A stretch of 64,000 bases of DNA from Cichorium intybus (Eukaryota > Streptophyta > Magnoliopsida > Asterales > Asteraceae). Of this stretch, positions 36,782-51,768 are shown piece after piece. Both the position numbers and the translations under genes were made by a program. Below the pieces are notes generated by a model. That model was not told the DNA's origin. It did no database searches and worked only from the letters and a program-made list of their open reading frames with translations. The stretch's first letter is position 1; every line of letters begins with the position of its first letter. The DNA is taken from contig CM042011.1 of assembly GCA_023525715.1 (NCBI GenBank), positions 3,640,066 to 3,704,065 on the forward strand, in the 5' to 3' direction.

Positions 36782-37873
36782 TGACACGCACAGAGGTCGT
36801 CGTGCGGTCAAAAATAAGAGAAAACCTAACACACACACTAGTATAGCGGCAGTCAGGGTCGATCCACAGGAGCTTCGTGGTTAGACTAGATGAGAGATTA
36901 CCAACTAGTAGTGTCAAAGCTACAGTCGGAGGATCTGGTTTCTATCTTCCTAATCACTAGCAATGCTTAAACACACTCAAGCCAAGCTAAGCTAAGCTCA
37001 AATGACCTAGTCACTTTCTGAAATCAGAAGTACATCTCTGAATCAGAAGCAATCAAAGGCATCCAAACTAGCAAAACCAAGCAAAGCATAAACTAGCCAC
37101 TAACTAAAGTTCTACTGAACAGTTAATAGCCAAGGTTTAATGCTTACTAAATAACCTAATTAGCTACTGATTTCAGCTAAAAAAACAGTCCCAAAAAGGT
37201 CCAAACACAATTCAATAACCAAAACCAAACACAAACATCCAAAACATCGAAATACCAATATTAAATGTAACCGAATGATTTTATTCACCAAAACTGAATT
37301 CCAAACATTCAAACAGTAACCAAATGTTGCTAAAACAGAAACCTAAGTGCTCAAAGTCAGTGGTTGTCACTCCCAAAGACTTTAGCTACAAAAACTACTT
37401 GCTACTAAAAGGAAATTAAATTCAAAAACATAAAATACCAATTAAGAGTCTTCTGAAACGAAATCCTGGAGTCAAAGAGCTTCAAGGTCGATTTTACACC
37501 CGGTATTTGCTAGGGTTTTCGGCTGGAAATGCCTCTATTTATAGTTGCAAATTTCCCGTGACTGCGCCGTGCAGAAGTTAAATCCGCGGCGCGCGTACTT
37601 ATCCGATCCCCATTTTTTCGTCATTTGAATATGTTCCACCGCCTTAAGCCCGCGTCGCGCAGATGAGATATCCGCGGCGCGCGTACGAGTTCTCTTGATT
37701 TTTCATTCTTCCCAAACTTCTTCCTTTTGCACGCTTTTAGTCCCTGTTTCCATTCTTTTTCTCCAAACAAGTCCTGGCACGAAAAGTGAGAATACCCAGA
37801 CATATTTGATATAATTTTATCAAGAACAGGGCTCAACAACGCCTAAAATACTTGATATCACTAGGCGTTGTCA
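36782..37873 (-). repeat. 5' LTR of the Athila-like element
   Basis: 1092 bp, TGACA...TGTCA, partner of 21553-22650, with about 15 scattered substitutions and a shorter (CA)n run. Confidence 0.95.
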
Positions 37874-39070
37874 ATAACAATTTCTATTTTTAGGAACTTT
37901 AATGGTTGAAATTGGCCAAAATGGCATAAATGAGTAAAATGAAGGTTGTTTTGACGTCTAAACATTAAAGTGAGTCTAAGGAGAAGTAAAATTCATAAGT
38001 TTTCTAGAATACCTTGTAGAACTCGGAAACACCATAATTGGTCAATGTGGGACAAAAGTATAAAAGTCTCCAAAATGATTATTATGCTTTAAGAATCAGA
38101 CTTATCCATTGGAATGGAATTAGATAATGATTACAAGTAGCTCAAGAATGATTAGAAAAATTTTGTACGTTTAGTTGTGTAATATGTTCTAATATCTTAT
38201 TAAATTGATAGAGGTCGAAGGATGCTTGGAAGAAACGAAAGGCTAGAGTTATGTGGAATAGTATAACTAGACATACCTAGCTACTGAGGTGAGTACATGT
38301 GGCATTATTCCACTATGGTATACATGGAAAAATATTTATAAAGTTTTATGTGACTTTCAAATATGAAATGATATGCAAGTCTTTCTACTTATGTTGTGTT
38401 TATGAAAGTTTTATACGGTGATTATGAAAGAATGTTTTGGGCATCAAGCCTACTATGTTAGGAAAGAATGTTTTGGCATCTAGATTTATGATGTTTAAGA
38501 AAGAATGTTTTGGCATCTAGCCATGATGTTTACAAAAGAATATTTTGGCATCAAGACTACAATGTCTACGAAAGAATGTTTTGACATCTAGCCTTATGAT
38601 GTTTATGAAAGAATGTTTTGGCATTAAGCCTAAAATGTTTACGAAAGAATGTTTTAGCATTTGGCCTTACGATGTTTATGAAAGAATGTTTTGGTAATTG
38701 GCCTTACTATGTTTATGAATGATTGCTTTGACAACTAGTAGTATTATGTTATGAACGAATGGTATTTGAGACAAGAAATGTATAACAAAGTGAACCAATG
38801 GAACACCTTTCGCCTAGGCCAGATATTCCCACATTAAGTCATATTTTATAATTTTGGAGCCAACAAAAACAAATAAGTTTTAAAATTGTTTAAACAACTT
38901 TGGGGATTACAACTTCATATCAAACGAACCATAGAAAGCAAAGCCATCTCATTTTGTTTTACTACCGTAAACTTGAAAAATCTCAACAATATAAAAGGAT
39001 GCAATATATATGCTTCTAAATCCCAACACCCGAGTCACTATTCTTATAATGGTCCCTTTCCATACTAAAG
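37874..39070 (+). other. Probable old LTR-like repeat, right part
   Basis: Continuation of the sequence left of the Athila insertion. Contains GAAACGAAAGGCTAGAG and CTACTGAGGTGAGTACATG near 38240-38300 and the tandem array at 38425-38740. No coding features. The 38886-39068 frame is not a recognisable gene. Confidence 0.3.
38425..38740. repeat. ~38-40 bp degenerate tandem array, about eight units
   Basis: Units of the form GAAAGAATGTTTTGGCATCT then AGCCTTATGATGTTTAT recur with many substitutions from 38425 to about 38740. The last units are the most diverged. Similar short arrays sit inside gypsy LTRs in this window. Confidence 0.88.
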
Positions 39071-40900
39071 GGCATTATGGTAATTCAAATCATAAATAAC
39101 GTATTAGCATATCTCACTAAACCCTTTTAGAAGCCTCACTCAAATCTTTTGGTAGCATGTGACCGGCACACATGAAATGGATTTAAAAGGCCCATCTTAT
39201 TGATCATGACTATCTAAAATGTCAATAAGAACTTATAAGTGTCATTGCTTGCATGGATAATCAAGCCTCAAAGTGTTCAAAAAACACGGAAGTCTCTAAT
39301 CTATTATAATATGGATGCACATGATCATGAATTCAAAACGAAAGAATGGTAAGTAAGTTATCCCCATATTAGAACTCTTTGTGAAAATCATTTTATGAAT
39401 GCATACATATTACATATAGTATACACATAGTTTTAAACATATAATTATGCAAACAAAGTAAGCTCAAAGTATAAAATATTTGGTAGTGACATGTTATCTT
39501 GGTAATGAACTCACCTCAACTTGATGTTGGTACACTGCTTCACCACTAATGATGTTTGGATGATTAGTTGACACTAAAAATAAAAATTTATTAAGTAACT
39601 AAACCAGTCAACTTCTAATTTCCTTGGTTTAAGTATTTAAAATCTAAACAACTTATTTCTTATCATCCGTTAGCACATTGAAGTGTAATGGAATCAACCA
39701 AAGTGGAAATGGATACTCTATTTATATAGAGCAACACATATATATTCGTGTCTAAGACTAAATGATGTGGTGTCTCCTAAATCTTGTTGGCAAACATGCC
39801 ATGTATGCGCCACATAGGATTATAGAAACGTTTCCAAAATGTGTTTCTAACATGAGGTGGTGTTAGAAACGTTTTTGTGTTTAAGAGAGAGAGAGAGAGA
39901 GGAGAGATAATCGGCAATCCTAACTTCGTTTTCCAAGTTCATTTCCAATACGGGACAATGTTTACCACCGACAAACACACCCACGTAAGATAGCGTCAGC
40001 AAATTTGTTTCCCATGCCTTTCAGCCTAACAAAACTATTAAGCAAGTAATTGACCATAACTAAGAGAGAGATGAAAAGACATAATCATTTCACATATGAA
40101 TTGGTTATTAAGAAAAGCTTACTCTCATCATACCAAAAAGATGTGGTTATGTTTATCTCATCATTTCCAAACTCTTGTCCTTCAATTTTCTAATTCATAG
40201 ATTTTGAACTTTATTGTATATCTTTGCAATTTTATTTTATTTTATTGATATACGACAAGGTGATTATTAAACAACTTGATAAAAAACCATTTTAATAATA
40301 AAAATAGCTATATTCAAACTCGTCATAATTTTCATACGTAGAAAATTCATGTGCTATGATATGAATTATTTTCTTTACAATCTCCTTTTTCATCATAGAA
40401 AGAAAAAACTATTAATTTAACGATAACATTGACAAGAACCGGTTGGATTGATAGAATTTAATAATATCATTTTTATGTAATATCGAAAATAGTGGGCATA
40501 CATTTCCATTGACAACTATTGGTATGAGAAGTAAAGCAAGAATTTTTTATAGTGTCTATATAAATATCATATTTATGTATACATAATATAAGTTTTCGTT
40601 CAAAAGCGTTAAAATTAAAGACGGTTAGCTTTTTACATCGGGGTGAAAGATAAATAGATACTAATAACCATCATCGTTAATTTTTTTGGGTGTCGGATTT
40701 TTTTAAAAACAACATTAGGATCATAACATTACCATGCATCATCAATTGAATTTACTAAAGAGCTCCCCGATATTTAGTGCGAATAATATAAATCCGTGTT
40801 TATTTTTTATGTATACTTTTTTATGTTGTCGCTTAAAGGAGCTGTTTTTAAACCAGTCTATCCCACTCTAAAACTCGTCTTACTCAACATGGCTATGGAG
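39071..40900. other. Intergenic AT-rich DNA
   Basis: No gene recognised. Contains a short (GA)n run at about 39885-39902 and a repeated GAAACGTTT word near 39830-39875. Confidence 0.4.
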
Positions 40901-41289
40901 AAAACACTACACGAAATGTTAGCAACATCGACAACGTCATTAGCGGTGACATAGGACATTAGCACTGACACGTATAACACGCATTTGGTGTCACCGCTAA
41001 GATTATGGGGTATGAGGATATCTCCAAGACACCAAAAACACCGCCACATCAGTGTCACGTGATCATCACATCCCCAGGACACAAAAAAAAAAAAAATGCT
41101 CAACAGTCTAAGACTCATTTTAATTTCCATGTCAGATTGTAATTTATGTTTTTTGTAACTAAAATAAAAATTAAATTAATTAAAAAAATTTCATTAATTA
41201 AAAAAACATTACAATAAAAAAATTTAAAAACATTCCATAAAATAAGTTACACACTAATCTAAATATTTTTTTCAATTTTTTCTCCATCG

Positions 41290-42240
41290 CTTCAAGTGCC
41301 TCGAGGTCTCGGCTAGTTACTCCGTCGGTTGACGAGCGTAGAAGTTGTCAATCGTGATATACTTATTGTTCGCGCCTTAAAGCTGTTATTTCTTGTTGTA
41401 TCTCGATATGACGGTCAAATCGTTCAACCAAAAGATCCATTTTGTCGGCCGATTTTTCTTTGATTGATGAGGAAGAGGCGGCTCGGTTTGCTTTATCGAA
41501 GCCCATCGGGTAGGGAGGTGGATCGGGTGTTGAGTATCGAAAATGTACTCGTACGATTCCGCGGTCCTAGCCCGTTTGGACCCTGAACCGGAATCCGATG
41601 GAATAAGATATGCCAATCTCTTGAGTGTATTGATCAAAAGCAATATTAAAAACGTTAAATTGACTTTTCCCCGCTTCGATGTTGGTTTACCAAGTTGTTG
41701 TAGATGCCGTTGAATTTTGTACAAGCCGCTCACAAATTTCTCCATTTTCCGGTTAACTCGTCATTATTCAGGTATGCTCCCCGACCCATTGCTTCGTGAA
41801 AATGGGCCAAAATCGTTTCTCACAAGCCACAAAAACTTTGGCTATTTCCTTTGCGGACATCCTCGAAAATTACGATCCAAGCCTTCGCCAATGTAACTTC
41901 TTTGTCGGCCGTCCAATTTTTAGGACCTTTTTGGGTGGTTGTTGTTTTATGCGAAGATTTTTTCTTCCTCCTCGTCGATTCTGGTAGTTGCGTTTCCAAG
42001 ACGACATCGTCGGGTGAATTTTGTTATGGATATTGAGTTTGTGGTAATTGAATTGGTTGAACAGGTGGTGATTGTGGAAATATGTGTTGTTGTGGAAATG
42101 ATGGGTATTGGTAATGTGGTCGGAATTGATATCGTGATGGGTATGATGGAGGGTATTGGTTTGGTGGTGGTGGGTACTGACTTGGTTGTGGTGAGCCGGT
42201 AACTAAACTAGTGAATATACAATTCGGTGAATAATTAAGA
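41290..42240 (-). pseudogene. PIF/Harbinger ORF1-type Myb/SANT protein, broken
   Basis: The minus strand reads a typical plant TE-derived Myb/SANT protein: a Tyr/Pro/Gln-rich head (about 42200-42000), a Lys/Arg stretch, then GPKNWTADKEVTLAKAWIVI and FEDVRKGNS (about 41940-41850), ILAHFHEAMGRGAYLNNDEL and TGKWRNL (about 41800-41735), KFNGIYNNLV, a GSGSKRARTAESYEYIF segment, and a helical C-terminus. Conserved Trp codons are replaced by TGA (after FCGL and after KWRNL-like places) and the frame shifts at least once. From memory this fits the proteins often annotated as glutathione S-transferase T3-like or NAM-associated, which are ORF1 partners of PIF/Harbinger transposases. Short GTCACCGCTAATG-type sequences on either side (near 40950 and 42560-42700) may mark the element but I could not set its termini. 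Confidence 0.72.
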
Positions 42241-42719
42241 TTGTATTCACCGAATCATAGCGAGATTGTGTTTAATCGGAACGAATTATCGCCGCTGCTT
42301 TGTTTGGGGTGGAGTGTTTGGATCTTAATCCATTTGTTGTTAGAATGGTGTGTAGAATATTTGATAAATGTATATAATTGTGTGTGGAAAATGTGTAAAT
42401 AAGGTGTGGTATTTATAGTTGTGCAAAATGGTATTTTTGGTAATATGTTTTTCTTGTGTAACGGCTACCTCAATGGTCTCATGATCGTCACCCCGCATCC
42501 CAACCCCATACTACCTTGCCTAATGCTCTATGTCGCCGCTAATGATGACGCCACTATTTCCTAGGTCAGCGATCTGTGCCAACCTTGATCTCTGTCGTCC
42601 ATTAAAATTTTCATCAAACGGTCAGGAAAAGAGCGGGAATATTTTCCACCCTAAACGTCGCCTCTAACGCCATTTTCGCCGCTAATGCTCATATTTGTGT
42701 CGTCGCTAATAATTGTTGA

Positions 42720-43740
42720 TCGGAGTATCCCCTGATCGTCTCATTTCAGTCTGTTTACGCGACCAAAACCTACAACCTTTGATTCTCTCCTCCAGCGACT
42801 CGTTAGCGATTACCGACCACCACCACACCAAAACACCCTCTGATGCACTCTCGCACTTCCATTCTATATTTTTCTGGTCGTTTGCTCCCTTTTTACCGGC
42901 AACATCCGAGAATTCCGGCGACTCCTTCGTATTTCTAGCTACCAGAGACGATAACCGGCGAGCTACACCTTCACATTCGGTAAGCTATTCTCCAAACCAC
43001 TTGAACTTATGTTAAAATAAAAATGAAATATGGAACTGATTTTGCTTTTATTAGTACCACCACCACCAACACTACCGGAAACCAGTGTTGCCGCTGCTGC
43101 ACAGCCGGAAAACCACCAAAAACAGCCACCACCAACCACACTACCAAGTATGTTTATTGTTTTCTGCATTTTTGTTGAGTTCTTAATGGTTATGTGAAAG
43201 TTCTTAATGGTTATGATAGTGCTTAATGGTTAATTAATGCATATATTGATTTGTAATATGGTTTGGAAGTGATTGTGTTAAGAACTTAATTTTCAAGTAC
43301 TTAATTATTAAGTGCTTAATTTTCAAGATGCTTTGGAATTTGTAATATGCTTTGAAATATTTTAAGTACTTACTTTGATTTGTAATATGGTATGAAAGTG
43401 GTTGTGTTAAGTAATTGTTAATTACATAATTTTTTTACGTACTCGATTTTTAAAAACTTAATTTAGTCATTAATTGTTAAGTACTTAATTTGTAAAATGT
43501 TTTGTTGATGCTAACTGCAATATGTCAAGCTATAGATTTGTTGATCTTAACTATTGTGTACTTCATTATTAAGCAATTAATTGTTAAGTGGTGAATTTGT
43601 TTTGTATGTTTATTGGTTTTTAACTATTGTGTACTTCATTATTAAGTAATTAATTGTTAATAGTGAATTTGTTTTGTATGTTAACTATATTGTGTACTTC
43701 ATTATTTGTATGTTTTTTGTATGTTAAGTACTTGAATACT
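42720..43740. other. Spacer with CT-rich start and low-complexity TTAAGTACTTAA region
   Basis: 42720-43150 is C/A-rich with CCACCACCAA-like words and an unassigned open frame (42713-43015). 43190-43720 is low-complexity, with repeated TTAATTGTTAAGTACTTAAT-like words. No gene supported. Confidence 0.4.
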
Positions 43741-43744
43741 CTAT

Positions 43745-44903
43745 TTATAGCTTGCCAATGATGTGAACTAGGATTGCTAGTATACCTACTAAGCTTTCCT
43801 ACAATATATGCAATATCAGGCCTAGTGCTAATCATGGCATACATAAGACAACCAATAGCTATTGAGTATTCTATTTAGGGTCTTGGTGCTGTACTCTCGC
43901 AACAGCTTTTGGCGTGTGTTCTTTTCTTTGTTTTATGGGTAGTTCATAGGGTTGCTATTGCGCCATTGTACTTTCTTTCGTGTTTTCCTTTCGTGTATCT
44001 TCTGGTGGTTGGGGGGGGGGGGGCTTGTCTGCGTTTTGGTGTTATGTGTGTTTTCTTTGTTCTCTCGTGTTCTATCTTTCGATGCAGGTACTCCATCCGC
44101 TTATGGAGTCTTGGCTGGGTTTTCCTACCCTCCTCTAGAAGCGTTTCTCATATGTTCGGCTGATCTTCATTTTCTGACTCAGTTTGATGGTTTTCTTTTG
44201 GATTCTGCACTGTCTCCGATGGCGGTCTTTTTTGGTGGCTCATTGGTATTCTCCCCCTGTTGGGCGCTGCCCTGAAGTATTTTTGGTGATTCTCTGGACG
44301 TATTTACCCGTTGGATTGTTTTCGGCGTTGTTTTTATTGATGCTTCCTGTTGGTTTGAAGTGTGTATGTTCACAACACATTCTGGTTTCTCCCAGTTCGT
44401 TGAATGGGTGTTGCTGCTGCTTTAGTTTGGTGATTTTGGGTGAGTTTATTTCCATTGTTTCACTCCGGGTGTGGCTCTTGGTAGTTTCTCCTTGTCGTCT
44501 ATTCGTGATGTTGAGGCCTTTCTCAGCTTGGTCTCAATCGGCTTGTTGATGTGTATCGGTTGGTTTGGTGTTGTTGCTGTTTAATTTGTCCTCTCCCCTT
44601 TTCGTTTGTATAGTTGGTTGCTAGATTTGTGTTAGTTGTTTGGCTGCTGTATTCCATTTTCACTATTGTACTATGTTTTTTGTTCCAGCTCCTTGCTGGA
44701 GCGTTTTGTTTTTATTTATATATCTTGCCTTGCCGTTCAAAAAAAAAAAAAAGAGATCGATCCTTTATTAGGTAGAAGCTTAAGATTATGATCTATAGGA
44801 GTGCTAACGGGGAGAACAATTTTCAAAGTTAAACTTCTTCAATATCTTCTCAATGTAATGAGATTGAGAAATTGAAATCCCATTGTTTTCTCGTTTAGGA
44901 GAG
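43745..44903 (-). pseudogene. Ty1/copia RT-RNase H fragment split by an insertion
   Basis: Two minus-strand pieces join into one Copia reading: 44903-44758 gives GISISQSHYIEKILKKFNFE then STPIDHNLKLLPNKGSI, and 43868-43745 gives [20 protein letters not shown] then [15 protein letters not shown] and [12 protein letters not shown]. These are the consecutive segments between RT and RNase H in plant Copia pol. The 889 bp between them (43869-44757) are foreign. No LTRs for this fragment were seen. Confidence 0.85.
43869..44757 (+). mobile_element. Poly(A)-tailed retroposon (probable 5'-truncated LINE) in the Copia fragment
   Basis: The insert is T/G-rich, unlike its surroundings, and ends TTGCCTTGCCGTTC followed by ~14 A. 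A poly(A) tail at one end and no TIR or LTR point to target-primed reverse transcription. I could not find a clear target duplication. No endonuclease or RT remains. The open frames at 43909-44549 have no family features. It contains a run of 13 G at 44011-44023. A processed transcript of an unknown gene is an alternative. Confidence 0.6.
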
Positions 44904-47720
<2,817 letters not shown>

Positions 47721-50700
47721 CACTACTACAAAAATGACTTTTAATGACAGACATTGTTTTATGACAGACAAAAAAGTCTGTCATAAAAATTATGTCATCC
47801 GTTTTAAATTTTTTAAAAATTACGACAGACATAAATATTTGTCATAAAATTATGTCATCTTTTATTAAAATTCATGGCATACATATTTGTAAGTCATATT
47901 TTCCTGTCATAAAATCAACTTTAAACAAAAAAACACGTGCTATTTTCCCATTCCTCTATTTTCCCCCTTCCCCCGCGACACATGTTCCAGTTTTTCGATT
48001 AACACCGGCTCAAGTCTCATACTCTCACTCCACAGACGATTTTGGTCTACGATCCACTCTACCACCGGCGATCTACTCCACCACCGACGATCTACTCCAC
48101 CAATCACTCTAACGGTTTAGGGCTACTACTCCCCAATTCTGCAAATCGACGACCACAACACTCGTTGCCTCGTCATTGACGCTGCGGTCACACCATCACA
48201 AAATTGACGAGGGCTTCTAAGTAAGGTACGATTTCCCATCTTGTCGACCTAACCTGAGAATGTCTCTCCATAACCTTCCGTACGAATGATCAAATCCTGA
48301 CTAAAGCTTTTTGTAGCTATAGGATGTAAGCTAAACCAACATCAACCAACGATCTACTCCACCAATCATCCTAACGGTTTAGGGTTACTACTCCTCCATT
48401 CTGCAAATCGACGACCACAGCACTCGTTGCCTCGTCATTGACGCCACGGTGTCTCTTGCTAAAAGGTGACTCTACACGTCAATTTAGGGTTTCTGAATAC
48501 GTGTCCCAACCTAAACCAAGTCTGAAATCTGTTTTCGCAAACCCTGCAAATCAAGTGTCGAAGTGTTCTTCAATAATGTTGATTCCCCTGAAATTATATT
48601 TTTTTTGTTTTTATCAACCATGTTTGAATTTTGGTGACGACCCTCGGGTAGGAAAAACAAAACGTTCAACCCTAACCTTCTGGATAAGGCAAATTTGATT
48701 CTAAATGATCAATTTTTTGTCAAGCTCAAGTGGATTCGGGGAAAAAAAGTAAGTGGGGAAAGATTCAATAAAAACACCTACCATTGATGTCAGCTCCAAA
48801 GAGTTTCATGGGGAAGGTTATGATAACAGTGAAAAAAGAATTTCAGACATGGCTATCATAAACAAGCAATTAGGTACTTCAATAATCCCCTCCAATTATT
48901 TTGAATTTCTTTTTGGTATAGACTTATTCATGATGGTTTGTTTGGATATTTGGTTTAATTACAGGTTGGAATCCAAAGACACCAATTTGGGACATGTTGG
49001 AATCGACACTTACATATCAATACAAGACATATGCTGAATCAATAAAGCAAACCATTGCAAAGCCAGTGACTAGTTGAATATGCTAAAATGAAAGGGGTGA
49101 ATGGGTACTATACTTTTTTTCTCATAAATTTGTAGTTGTAATGTACTCGTTTTAAATGGGTACTATACTTTTTCTTTGTAGCTGGACCTGATATGGACTA
49201 TGATGACATTAACTTCTCGTTAAATATTGTCTTCTTTTAGCTATTATTAAAAGTGCTTTCGTATGTCTAAGAAAAAGAAAAAAAAAGTTTCATATGTTGC
49301 TTTTTCCTCTTACTTGCTTTTTATTCCTATAAGATATTTATTCCTATAAGATAACCAACAAAGCTCTCCTAAGGAAAAATGACATGACCACAACAATAAG
49401 ATTCTTATATTTAAATTGGAAGCTATCACAAGTAATCCTGCAGCCACTAAAACTTGAAAAGGGTTGTAGAATGCTAACAATTTCTTTGGTCTTTTTCTTT
49501 GCAGGTGGTTTTGTCTAATTACAGTGGGTCGAACAAGGGTTGTTTTACAATCTTTCTTATGCCAATATGATTAAATGTAGAAAAGTATTATAAAAATGTT
49601 CAATTTCACCACTAATAATGTCAATTTGATACTCACATCGTAGCTTTTTTTTTCATAACCAGATACTAAATGAGGCAAAATAGGGATAGTCTCTAGCTGG
49701 AATATAGCTATTAAACCTACCCAAAGAGAGTCATGTAATGGAATGGAATTGGAAGTTACCTTATTGCAATACAAAAACTAAATGTACCTGATAGCAGAAG
49801 TATTATCAAGTATTATTAGCCATGAACAATGGAGTTAGGAAAATAAACTATCTTTTTGCAATTTTGGTCCTTATTAGCTATTTTGCTAACAATTTTGGAA
49901 GTATTATCAATTATTATTATTTTTATTGAACATCAAACGAGTTTTAGGATTGATCTCATTTATTCACTTAGTTTTTAGTAAAAGTATAACAGAAATGATT
50001 TTGTTAATATAGCTTCCATATATATTTCTTTGTATTTCTTTAAATCTTGTTTTCTTAAGATATGAGTTTTGTAGGTGGAGCATGCTTGTACCCCCCCCCC
50101 CCTCCCCCAAGAAGTTCAATAGTATTTTCAATGTTGAAGTGGAAGCTGTTCAAGATGTGATACAGTTATATAAGTGATCTATACATGTGATCTAAACATA
50201 TATTGAAGACAAAATAAATAGAGTAAATTACAATTTTGGCCGAGTGTTTAGGTCCAAGTTGGTTACATATTTCTGCAGGTGCCCATAGGAGGTGTACTTA
50301 TGTCACAATAATTAATTACCGGTGATATTGTATTTGACAATTACTTTTAAATAGACTTATAAGTGTACTTTGTATTTTAGAATTACTTTTAGATAAACTT
50401 AGAAGGGCATTTTGTATTTGTTAGACTATAATTTATGCAATGGGTTGGCTTTTTGTATATTAATATCTTACTTTGTATTATGAGATATTAAATGTGTGAT
50501 TTAGTTTGATTAATATTGGTAAAATTTATAGAAAATATATTTTTTTAAAAATGTAAATTATGACAGACAAATGTCTGTCATCTTAGGTTTATGACATAGC
50601 TTTCTATGACAGACTTTGTCTGTCATATTGTCCGTCGTAAATGTCTGTCATAAATTTATGACAGACAAATGTCTGTCGTCTTTCATTTATGACAGGACTT

Positions 50701-50781
50701 TCAATGACATACATTTGTTTGTCATCTGTGGCTATTTACGACAGGCAATGTCTGTCATGAAAAGCCTTTTTTCTAATAGTG
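47721..50781. mobile_element. CACTA-like element with GACAGACA subterminal repeats, 3.06 kb
   Basis: The left end reads CACTACTACAAAAATGACTT and the complement of the right end reads CACTATTAGAAAAAAGGCTT. TIR similarity continues through ATGACAGACATTG. Both subterminal regions (47750-47900 and 50560-50760) hold many copies of ATGACAGACA / TGTCTGTCAT in both orientations, the arrangement to which CACTA transposases bind. Flanking triplets are TAT and ATA, not a clean 3-bp duplication. The interior shows no transposase that I can recognise, only short open frames, a 262-bp-spaced duplication and a C run near 50091. Probably non-autonomous. Confidence 0.78.
48089..48450. repeat. Internal ~100-bp duplication in the CACTA-like element
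   Basis: GATCTACTCCACCAATCA and about 80 following bases (to CGTCATTGACGC) occur at 48089 and again at 48351 with a few differences. The spacing is 262 bp. Confidence 0.82.
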
Positions 50782-51768
50782 ATATATGATATTTATGTTG
50801 GATTTTCTTTAAGTTTGTCGGGAATACGTACCTAAGACTGCTCATAGTCGATATCATTTACAAACTCTAACCCACACCCTAATAAATTAAGAGAGTAAAC
50901 CGTACCTAACAAGTCTTACTAAAACCCTAATCGAATCTAATCATGATGTGGTGAGGAAGTGGGAGAAAGAGGAGATCCGTTAGCAGAGCAAGGCGTTGTG
51001 GTGGAGGCGATAACAGTGGGAATGGTGGTAGAAGGAGGAGATCAAATAAGGAAGGAAAATGTGTGTCATTGAAAGTATTAAATGCGAGATACGAGTTTTG
51101 TGGATATATTAAGAGTAGGGGTGTTTCGTATATACTATTTCTAAACATAAAAGTACTATTATATCTCTATTATAAATCTAATTTCAAAATATCTAAAATC
51201 AATATCCTAAACCCTCGTTGATCGTTTCCCATAATCACCATTATATATTCTCAGACACCTAAGTTCGTCATGTCATCTCTGACATCTTGTTCATTGTCTC
51301 CCGTCATTCGCTTCTCTATTCCTCACCTAAATCGATGGTCGGACTAAATCGATGAACAAGATAACAGAGACAAACTAGGGTTTAGGATATCGATTTCAGA
51401 TATTTTAAACTTAGATTTATAAGAGAGTATAATAGTAAATTAATAATTACGGATTTAAAATGATTATAAAATATGAAAAACAAGGATTTAGGCAAATTGA
51501 AAGTTTATAAAGGTTATAAAGATGATATTTAGAAATTTGGTTGGACTAATATGAGGATTTTTATGTTTAAGGAGGACATATACGAAATTTTTCCTAAAAA
51601 TAATTACAAAAATTTGAATAAAACAAATAAAATTGAAATTTGAATGCTCTTATAGCATCTTCAATGATAGCTTTTTATAAAACTTTTTACTATTTAAAAA
51701 TCATTTGCATAACTTTTTACCATTGTAGGGTTGGGGGAGCTTTTTGAGAGATCCTTTTAACCATTTAA
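50782..51768. other. Spacer with an imperfect inverted repeat
   Basis: ATATCCTAAACCCT (51205 region) and AGGGTTTAGGATAT (51375 region), with flanks ATTATAnAATCTAA... on both sides, form an imperfect inverted repeat. A further pair, TTTCGTATAT near 51125 and ATATACGAAAT near 51575, suggests an old ~480-bp MITE. No gene. Confidence 0.5.

Larger units (their letters stand above)
21553..37873 (-). mobile_element. Athila-like Ty3/gypsy LTR retrotransposon, 16.3 kb, lacking RT and integrase
   Basis: Seen: LTRs at 21553-22650 and 36782-37873 both run TGACA...TGTCA and are flanked by an exact 5-bp duplication ATAAC (21548-21552 and 37874-37878). The order on the minus strand is 5' LTR (right), tRNA-Asp primer site, gag, [inserted second retrotransposon], end of protease with a coiled tail, AGCGCTTGTTGGGAGGCAAC motif (complement, near 25540-25575), ATHILA-type ORF, purine tract, 3' LTR (left). 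Known: this order with an extra ORF after pol is that of Athila elements. I find no RT, RNase H or integrase assignable to it. A by-eye count gives about 15 substitutions between LTRs, roughly 1.4 percent, so insertion is recent. All its reading frames carry stops or shifts. Confidence 0.9.

Noticed and set aside
42713..43015. 100-codon plus-strand ORF
   Set aside because: C/A-rich leader-like sequence with no family similarity.
43909..44549. Plus-strand hydrophobic open frames
   Set aside because: They lie in a T/G-rich poly(A)-tailed retroposon; the hydrophobicity follows from T-rich codons.
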